From the NCBI GenBank assembly GCA_027487055.1, contig JAIYEJ010000174.1, forward strand, positions 1-10,931: 10,931 nucleotides of DNA, in the 5' to 3' direction. Positions 7,037 through 10,931 of this stretch are shown here, one piece after another (the stretch's first letter is position 1; each line of letters begins with the position of its first letter). A program made the position numbers and the translations under genes. The stretch comes from Methylotenera sp. Its GTDB lineage: Bacteria; Pseudomonadota; Gammaproteobacteria; Burkholderiales; Methylophilaceae. The notes under the pieces were generated by a model that had not been told where the DNA came from, did no database searches, and saw only the letters and a list, made by a program, of their open reading frames with translations.

Positions 7037-7060
7037 TATGCATGCGTCCCCGCATGCATA
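7037..7060 (-). promoter_or_regulatory. Perfect hairpin next to the btuB ribosome-binding site
   Basis: TATGCATGCG and CGCATGCATA (10 bp, perfect) flank a 4-nt loop. On the minus strand the 3' arm ends 2-3 nt before the AAGGGA Shine-Dalgarno of btuB. It could stabilise the leader, regulate ribosome access as part of the riboswitch output, or be a DNA operator. The structure is seen; the role is inferred. Confidence 0.6.
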
Positions 7061-7197
7061 TTCTTTAAAAAGAAATACCAAGGAATAGAAAAAATAGAAC
7101 GAAACGTGAGAAAAATAACGCCACACGCTTTGACCCACCGTCACCCCGCGGTATTTCCAAACTTAACAATGACACATTTGCATCATTGTTTTGTTGC

Positions 7198-7396
7198 GTA
7201 GGCCGGTCTCCGGGCTTGTGACAATGCAATTTACGCCTTCCCAAGTTAGTAAAATCCAACTCAGTGGCATGTTGTAAATCTTAAATCACTTACCGTTGCG
7301 GGGGCAGCACAGGAATGTTTTATCCATAAAACGACAAATTCACCTGTTTCCCAGTTTCACCTGTTTGTAGAAAACAACGCAGGCACCTATCAACTT
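7198..7396 (-). promoter_or_regulatory. Cobalamin riboswitch controlling btuB
   Basis: Read on the minus strand, the leader contains all the hallmark segments of the adenosylcobalamin aptamer: a 5' GGTGCC arm near 7385, GGGAAACAGGTGAA, the invariant GCTGCCCCCGCAACGGTAA (7290-7308), the B12 box GCCACTG (7262-7268), GGGAAGGC, and the closing AAGCCCGGAGACCGGCC (7201-7217). The order and spacing fit the family except for an inserted AT-rich hairpin (7317-7332) between GGTGAA and TTCC. It lies in the btuB leader about 175 nt before the start codon. By family precedent, ligand binding lowers btuB expression; the expression platform is not obvious, but hairpins at 7165-7190 and 7037-7060 are candidates. 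Confidence 0.95.
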
Positions 7397-7402
7397 GGAT
7401 AG

Positions 7403-7408
7403 ATTATA
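7403..7408 (-). promoter_or_regulatory. -10 box of the riboswitch-btuB transcript
   Basis: On the minus strand this is a perfect TATAAT. Seven nt downstream, A at 7396 would be the start point, placing the riboswitch at the very 5' end of the transcript as expected. The -35 region is poor (ATATAC-like at 17 bp). Confidence 0.6.
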
Positions 7409-7506
7409 ACGACTTTTTGTTTTGTGTATATTCCAAATTTAAATTAATTTTTATGCAACAAGCCATTAAAACATGTCAAATTACTTTGAATAGCCCACGT
7501 TAGCTA

Positions 7507-7536
7507 TTGACTCTAATAGATTTTTTAAATTATAGT
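7507..7536 (+). promoter_or_regulatory. Sigma-70-type promoter for the coiled-coil gene and zapA
   Basis: TTGACT (7507-7512) and TATAGT (7531-7536) are separated by 18 bp, each one mismatch from consensus. Initiation is expected at about 7542-7544, which falls on the ATG at 7543. Confidence 0.6.
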
Positions 7537-7542
7537 GGGACT

Positions 7543-7722
7543 ATGGAAGCCGATTTAAAAACGTTAGAAGACAAAATCACTAAGCTTGTTTCACTGTGCG
7601 CGAATTTACGCGAGGAAAACGTGCGTCTGCGTAGCGATTTAACTCAAACTAAAGGCAATATGGTACAAGCCAGTAATAAGCTTGAGGTGCTGCTTCAATC
7701 TATACCAGATGGTGACAATTAA
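7543..7722 (+). CDS. Short coiled-coil protein upstream of ZapA (TIGR02449/ZapB-like)
   Basis: The product is 59 residues from the ATG at 7543 and is nearly all one coiled coil, with heptad-like spacing in LKTLEDKITKLVSLCANLREENVRLRSDL. Small coiled-coil proteins directly before zapA are common in beta- and gammaproteobacteria and are often labelled TIGR02449 or ZapB-like; a role with ZapA at the division ring is likely but not shown. Its stop overlaps the zapA start (TAATG), so the two are probably translated together. An in-frame TTG at 7507 would give 71 residues, but it coincides with the -35 box of a good promoter, so the ATG is preferred. GGGA lies only 2 nt before the ATG, too close for a normal Shine-Dalgarno. 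Confidence 0.8.
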   Translation: MEADLKTLEDKITKLVSLCANLREENVRLRSDLTQTKGNMVQASNKLEVLLQSIPDGDN

Positions 7723-8027
7723 TGGCCGTAGCTAAAACAGTTGATGTCACAATTATGGGCCGCCAATTTACGGTTGCTTGTACCGATGATGAACGCCCTG
7801 GCTTGATGGATGCCGTGAACTACCTTAACAAAAAAATGAATGATATTCGTGATGCGGGTAAAGTGGTTGGCATCGAGCGTATTGCGATTATGACAGCGTT
7901 AAATCTATCGCACGAGTTACTTAACGCCAAATCTGGCGATATTGACATTGGCGATTATAAGCGTAGGATTAGCCTCATGCAGAATCAAATTGATGAGGCA
8001 ATTGCGAGTCAAAATAAACTTTTGTAG
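7722..8027 (+). CDS. zapA: Cell division protein ZapA
   Basis: ZapA binds FtsZ and helps bundle its protofilaments at the division site in the cytoplasm. The 101-residue product has the family pattern: VDVTIMGRQFTVACTDDERPGL near the start, AVNYLNKKMNDIRDAGKVVGIERIAIMTALNLSHELL in the middle, and a C-terminal coiled coil (residues about 70-101). The start shares a base with the upstream stop (TAATG), with GGTGAC about 7 nt upstream. It is followed by a 6S RNA gene, a linkage typical of beta- and gammaproteobacteria. Confidence 0.95.
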   Translation: MAVAKTVDVTIMGRQFTVACTDDERPGLMDAVNYLNKKMNDIRDAGKVVGIERIAIMTALNLSHELLNAKSGDIDIGDYKRRISLMQNQIDEAIASQNKLL

Positions 8028-8041
8028 TCCTTTTCTTTCAT

Positions 8042-8069
8042 TATAATGTCATGTAAGGGCATTATAGTC
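8042..8069 (+). promoter_or_regulatory. Two -10-like boxes upstream of 6S RNA
   Basis: TATAAT (8042-8047) lies within the palindrome CATTATAATG, and TATAGT (8064-8069) lies 22 bp further on within a repeat of CATTATA. The second would start transcription near 8076, about 16 nt before the predicted mature 6S 5' end. Neither has a good -35 box. Confidence 0.4.
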
Positions 8070-8091
8070 TCTCTTAAGTATTCAATTTGTT

Positions 8092-8284
8092 TTCTGTGGT
8101 GTTGCTTGAGTCTAAATTCCTTGAACTAGTCTTTGTTATAGGTTTCGGCTCATCAGGCGCGGTGTGAGCGCTCTAAATTGGGTTATCTTTTAAGATGCCC
8201 TTGGCGAGTGAACCTAAAGCGCTTTAGGTTGTTACCACCTGAACTTTTTTGGTTCAGGATTAATGATTCAGGCAACACCAGAGC
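8092..8284 (+). ncRNA. ssrS: 6S RNA (SsrS)
   Basis: 6S RNA mimics an open promoter and sequesters sigma-70 RNA polymerase in stationary phase. The region just after zapA folds as expected: 8093-8112 (TCTGTGGTGTTGCTTGAGTC) pairs with 8265-8284 as the closing stem, including an uninterrupted GGTGTTGC/GCAACACC block. The 3' half contains CCTGAAC-TTTTTTG-GTTCAGG (8238-8258), equivalent to the E. coli hairpin around CCTTGAACCAAGGGTTCAAGG. An apical GGGTTATCTT/AAGATGCCC hairpin is at about 8180-8200. The length of about 190 nt and the location after zapA are typical. No 5-formyltetrahydrofolate cyclo-ligase gene follows, although one often does in related bacteria. Exact ends are estimates. Confidence 0.9.
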
Positions 8285-8289
8285 AAACA

Positions 8290-8392
8290 GGTTTAGTTTT
8301 TAATGCGAAACTTCAGCATTGTTATCGCTTGCCGTACTCAATGTAAAGTCTACGTTCAAACGCCTCGAACTTTCGCATTAAAATCCAAAACC
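8290..8392 (-). ncRNA. Candidate structured small RNA with an 18-codon frame
   Basis: TTTTAATGCGAAA (8298-8310) and TTTCGCATTAAAA (8371-8383) form a perfect 13-bp inverted repeat, extended outward by GGTTT/AAACC and inward by TTC/GAA and CGTTTG/CAAGCG pairings. Several pairs are G-U when read on the minus strand and would be A-C mismatches on the plus strand, so the minus strand is favoured. The same strand has a frame at 8322-8378, ATG to TAA, reading MRKFEAFERRLYIEYGKR. I recall very similar short elements scattered through betaproteobacterial genomes and suspect the Rfam family called Betaproteobacteria toxic small RNA, but this is memory and was not searched. It lies between 6S RNA and the 3' end of the DUF2237 gene and could also act as a two-way transcription stop. 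Confidence 0.55.
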
Positions 8393-8454
8393 ACACCTTG
8401 TTGAAATCGCATCATGACTTTGTTCTTCTTCGCGTTAAAGCTCCACATCCCCAA

Positions 8455-8814
8455 TCAGCGTAATTCGTGATATTTCAAATCCGCCAAACTGACAATTGTT
8501 AAGCATTTTTCGTGACTGGCTTCTAAAATAACGGGCGGTGCAAAACCTGCCTCGCTTGCCTCTAGCCAGCGCGATGCACATAAGCACCAGCGGTCACCAG
8601 CCATTAATCCTGCAAAGCCGTATTCTGGTCTGGGTGTTGTTAAATCGTTGCCTTTTGAATATGAAAAAGCTAAAAACTCTTCTGTGACTTGCGTGCAAAC
8701 GGTATGGCTACCTATATCTTCTGGCCCAGTTTCGCAGCAGCCTGTGCGGGTAAACCCCGTAAGTGGCTCTAAACTACATACTTGAAGTGCTGTGCCTAAT
8801 ACATTGCGTGCCAT
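8455..8814 (-). CDS. DUF2237 family protein of unknown function
   Basis: The 119-residue protein matches the DUF2237 family along its whole length: NVLGTALQVCSLEPLTGFTRTGCCETGPEDIGSHTVC near the start, then VTEEFLAFSYSKGNDLTTPRPEYGFAGL, GDRWCLCASRWLEA and APPVILEASHEKCL. It is unusually rich in conserved cysteines (Cys13, the Cys-Cys pair near 26-27, Cys40, and Cys77 and Cys79 in WCLC), which suggests metal or redox chemistry, but no function is established. A GGGAG Shine-Dalgarno lies 6 nt before the ATG. The gene is divergent from the EVE-domain gene, sharing a 66-bp upstream region. Confidence 0.92.
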   Translation of the reverse strand: MARNVLGTALQVCSLEPLTGFTRTGCCETGPEDIGSHTVCTQVTEEFLAFSYSKGNDLTTPRPEYGFAGLMAGDRWCLCASRWLEASEAGFAPPVILEASHEKCLTIVSLADLKYHELR

Positions 8815-8880
8815 GTTAACTCCCTAAAATTTTCAACTTCAATTATCATACCTAAAATAATCATTTTTAAGAGTATAGAT

Positions 8881-9342
8881 ATGCGATATTGGTTAATGAA
8901 ATCTGAACCGGGGGATGTCTCGATTGACGATTTAGCAGCGATGCCAAATCAAACGGTCGATTGGTATGGCGTGCGCAACTACCAAGCACGCAATTTTATG
9001 CGCGACCAAATGCAAGTGGGTGATGGTGTATTTTTTTACCATTCAAATTGCGATGAACCGGGCATTGCAGGCATTTGCGAGGTGAGTTGTCTAGCTTACC
9101 CAGACCGTTTACAGTTTATTAAAGACCACAAATACTTCGACTCCAAAGCCACACCAGAAACCCCACGCTGGTTTAATGTGGATGTGAAACTAGTACGCAA
9201 AACACGCTTACTAAGCCTAAAAGAAATGCGTGAAACACCTGCGCTTGAAGGCTTGCGTATTTTGCAGCGTGGCAATCGTCTATCGATTACGCCCGTAGAT
9301 CCAAGAGATTGGAGGTTTATCTTGGATCTACTTAAAACATAA
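8881..9342 (+). CDS. EVE-domain protein (THYN1-like)
   Basis: The 153-residue protein is a single EVE domain, a PUA-related fold. It starts YWLMKSEPGDVSIDDL and continues WYGVRNYQARNFMRDQMQVGDGVFFYHSNC, GIAGICEVS, YPD...YFDSKATPETPRWFNVDVKLV and a C-terminal LQRGNRLSITPVDPRDWRFIL, all standard for bacterial relatives of human THYN1. EVE domains are thought to recognise modified bases in nucleic acid; the target of this housekeeping-type subgroup is not known. The gene often lies near zapA and 6S RNA in betaproteobacteria. A weak AAGAG precedes the ATG by about 8 nt. Confidence 0.93.
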   Translation: MRYWLMKSEPGDVSIDDLAAMPNQTVDWYGVRNYQARNFMRDQMQVGDGVFFYHSNCDEPGIAGICEVSCLAYPDRLQFIKDHKYFDSKATPETPRWFNVDVKLVRKTRLLSLKEMRETPALEGLRILQRGNRLSITPVDPRDWRFILDLLKT

Positions 9343-9404
9343 AGCATCCGCGTGATTGCAATACGATTATGAACATACTAAATTAACATATCAATTTAGC
9401 CGCC

Positions 9405-9433
9405 CTGTAAGCCAGTATCTATAAAGCTTACAG
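9405..9433. repeat. 8-bp inverted repeat downstream of the EVE gene
   Basis: CTGTAAGC (9405-9412) and GCTTACAG (9426-9433) are perfect reverse complements with a 13-nt loop. A T-run begins 8 nt later (from about 9441), so it is a poor terminator by itself; it may back up the hairpin at 9456-9482. Confidence 0.5.
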
Positions 9434-9455
9434 AGCATCAATTTTTTCTCGCATT

Positions 9456-9482
9456 AAAAAGCCCACATTTCGTGGGCTTTTT
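9456..9482. terminator. Bidirectional intrinsic terminator
   Basis: AAAAAGCCCAC and GTGGGCTTTTT form a perfect 11-bp arm pair around a 5-nt loop, with T-runs on both strands. It separates the convergent EVE-domain gene and beta-propeller lipoprotein gene and should end both transcripts. Confidence 0.92.
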
Positions 9483-9518
9483 ACTACTACTTTTAGGCTA
9501 TTTTTATCTAAACCAAAC

Positions 9519-10661
9519 TTACTTGTTATCTAAACTTCCCATACTTTTTGGGTAAGTCACTATGCCCCAAGGTAGATTTTTCACTTCAATTTGGCTGGTC
9601 ACTGCAAAAGATTCTGCATCTATCACTAGCACTGCATCGGATTTTCCGCAGGCAAGTAAAATTTTCTTGTCGTCTGGTGTAAAGGTAAAATGCCAGCAAC
9701 GGTTAGCGGTGCTCACTTCTTTCAGTTTATCGTAGCTTGTGGCATCAAACATTTCTAGCGTTTTAGATTTGTTATTGGCGACATAAATATGTTTGCCCGT
9801 CGCGTCATAACTAATGCCATAAGGCGTATCGCCAGTGGGCACGGTACGCACAAAGTTAAAATCTTTGTCTAGCACCATAAAGTTATTCCCATATTCTAAG
9901 GTGGCCAAATAAGTATTGCCATCAGGTGAAACCTTAATGCCGCGAGGTCTATCACCGTGTTCATGCGTTTTGATGGTTTTAATTAGCTCACCAGTTTCAA
10001 TACTATGTGTGGTGACGGTGTTATCTGCTTCATTGGTGATGACTAAGGTTTTGCCATCTTTAGAGAACTCAATACCTTCTGTTTCAGGCCCACCAGTGAT
10101 TTCGCGAATTTTTTCACCTTTAGTTAGATCTACCACTGCAATTTTAGCTGGGATTTTTTCTTCATCGTCGTCATCTTCTTCTTCGGCAGGCTTGGCACCA
10201 GGGGCAGGTGGTGGGCCAGCTTTAGCGCTAGGCTCAGAAGAAATATAAGCAAAATTACCTGAAACACGCACAAACTCAGGGTTTTTACCTACTTCAATTT
10301 GTTGTAATACTTCGCCTGTGGCGGTATCAATTACAGAAATGCTACCGTTTTCACGCGTGGCAACAATTAACTTTTTACCATCATCTGTCACGCCTAAGCC
10401 GCGCGGCCCAGCTGCTTTTACATCAAACGTTTTAATGACTTTCATGCTCGCTAAATCAATCACACTTACGCCTGCATCTTGGCTCGTCACGTAGGCAACA
10501 CCTGCGTCACCGCTTGAGGCAACCGCGTTAGAAGCAGCTTCTGTATTTGCTGCAGGTGGGGTATCGCCAGCAGGTTTATCATCACCACAAGCACTTAAGC
10601 CGGCAATAAGTGCTAGCAAAAGAATGCTCATAGATGTTTTATTTAATGGTGCAAATTTCAT
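9519..10661 (-). CDS. YVTN-type beta-propeller lipoprotein
   Basis: The 380-residue protein begins with a lipoprotein signal sequence; the lipobox LSAC puts the lipidated cysteine at residue 25. A low-complexity Ala/Thr/Pro linker runs to about residue 52. The remainder has about seven YVTN-like blades, for example VAYVTSQDAGVSVIDLASMKVIKTFDV, NGSISVIDTATGEVLQQIEVG and KHIYVANNKSKTLEMFDA. Relatives include YncE-like proteins and the beta-propeller proteins associated with PQQ-dependent alcohol oxidation, the latter plausible in a methylotroph, but no PQQ or dehydrogenase gene is present here. Residues 143-172 form an unusual Pro/Ala then acidic insertion (EEEDDDDEE) between blades. It has a GGAGA Shine-Dalgarno about 6 nt before the ATG and ends before a bidirectional terminator. 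The product should be anchored in a membrane facing the periplasm. Confidence 0.85.
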   Translation of the reverse strand: MKFAPLNKTSMSILLLALIAGLSACGDDKPAGDTPPAANTEAASNAVASSGDAGVAYVTSQDAGVSVIDLASMKVIKTFDVKAAGPRGLGVTDDGKKLIVATRENGSISVIDTATGEVLQQIEVGKNPEFVRVSGNFAYISSEPSAKAGPPPAPGAKPAEEEDDDDEEKIPAKIAVVDLTKGEKIREITGGPETEGIEFSKDGKTLVITNEADNTVTTHSIETGELIKTIKTHEHGDRPRGIKVSPDGNTYLATLEYGNNFMVLDKDFNFVRTVPTGDTPYGISYDATGKHIYVANNKSKTLEMFDATSYDKLKEVSTANRCWHFTFTPDDKKILLACGKSDAVLVIDAESFAVTSQIEVKNLPWGIVTYPKSMGSLDNK

Positions 10662-10804
10662 TTAATTCTCCAAAGTTTATCCAAGCTTTATTTGGCTAGT
10701 TTTAATTTAATCAGCTTGTTTTGTTCAAATTGGTTAAGTATCTTATGATCAATTAATTTTTAAAGTCTAATGCACCATTTTTTTCCGGTCGGAGGAAGTA
10801 GTTA

Positions 10805-10882
10805 TTTACAGTAAAGCCCTCAATTAATGCTATTTTTGTCCATATCTGTAATATTCCGGCCAGATATTTATAATCATTACAG
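10805..10882. repeat. Cluster of CTGTAA/TTACAG motifs and nested inverted repeats
   Basis: TTTACAG (10805-10811, inside the palindrome TTTACAGTAAA), CTGTAAT (10846-10852) and ATTACAG (10876-10882) occur within 80 bp. The last two form a perfect inverted repeat, and a second overlapping one is ATATCTG (10842-10848) with CAGATAT (10861-10867). The block lies about 145-220 bp upstream of the lipoprotein start. It may be an operator region or alternative hairpins; no regulator can be named. The rest of 10662-10931 shows no convincing gene. Confidence 0.45.
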
Positions 10883-10931
10883 TTGTACCTCTAAATGAGT
10901 CGTAAAAGATGATTAATTTAGTATGACGCAT

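Noticed and set aside
7023..7055. Upstream btuB start at 7055
   Set aside because: It would put 11 residues in front of a complete signal peptide, and it reads through the hairpin and the Shine-Dalgarno site.
7165..7190. AACAATGA/TCATTGTT inverted repeat as the riboswitch terminator
   Set aside because: The stem is AT-rich and lacks a following T-run on the minus strand, so a terminator role is not supported, though it may still belong to the expression platform.
7065..7259. A 64-codon open frame on the minus strand
   Set aside because: It lies across the 3' part of the cobalamin riboswitch and its linker; its residues simply translate conserved aptamer bases.
9916..10248. A 110-codon plus-strand frame with a serine run
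   Set aside because: The serine run is the antisense reading of the acidic codons in the lipoprotein gene, so it is a shadow frame.
10830..10931. A 33-codon minus-strand frame open to the right edge, ending in TAG
   Set aside because: It shows no recognisable motif, overlaps the inverted repeats, and is too short to distinguish from chance.

Overview
The window is an ordinary stretch of chromosome with about 42% G+C. It probably comes from a betaproteobacterium, and most likely from a methylotroph of the Methylophilaceae (Methylotenera-like). That placement is inferred from base composition, from the small coiled-coil gene - zapA - 6S RNA order, and from the set of cobalamin genes. No insertion sequences, phage genes, CRISPR arrays, tRNAs or rRNAs were seen.

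Positions 1-5050 form a cobalamin (vitamin B12) nucleotide-loop assembly and salvage locus. Three genes read rightward: cobT (cut off at the left edge), cobS and cobC. Facing them, four tightly packed genes read leftward: bluB, a BtuF-like cobalamin-binding protein, cobU and a small S4-domain protein. Further upstream on the minus strand lie a BtuM-like inner-membrane protein and then btuB (to 7022). btuB has a long leader with a well-conserved cobalamin riboswitch (about 7198-7396) and a recognisable -10 box. Together the genes import corrinoid (BtuB, BtuM-like), make the lower ligand (BluB), activate it (CobT), activate cobinamide (CobU), join the halves (CobS) and remove the last phosphate (CobC). 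No corrin-ring synthesis genes are visible, so the locus looks built for salvage and remodelling; ring-building genes could still lie outside the window.

Positions 7400-9345 hold a divergently transcribed cell-division and housekeeping block. It contains a short coiled-coil gene with a possibly leaderless start, zapA, a 6S RNA (about 8092-8284), a roughly 100-nt hairpin element that is a candidate small RNA (8290-8392), a DUF2237 gene on the minus strand, and an EVE-domain gene on the plus strand. A clear bidirectional terminator sits at 9456-9482.

The right end carries a minus-strand gene for a YVTN-type beta-propeller lipoprotein with an unusual proline/acidic insertion. Its 270-bp upstream region contains repeated CTGTAA/TTACAG motifs.

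I did not find a clearly new multigene system. The points most worth following up are the hairpin element with an 18-codon frame at 8290-8392, the BtuM-like protein with a candidate cobalt-ligating cysteine, the BtuF-like protein without a signal peptide, the elaborated btuB leader, and the promoter placed so that transcription would begin on the start codon of the gene before zapA.
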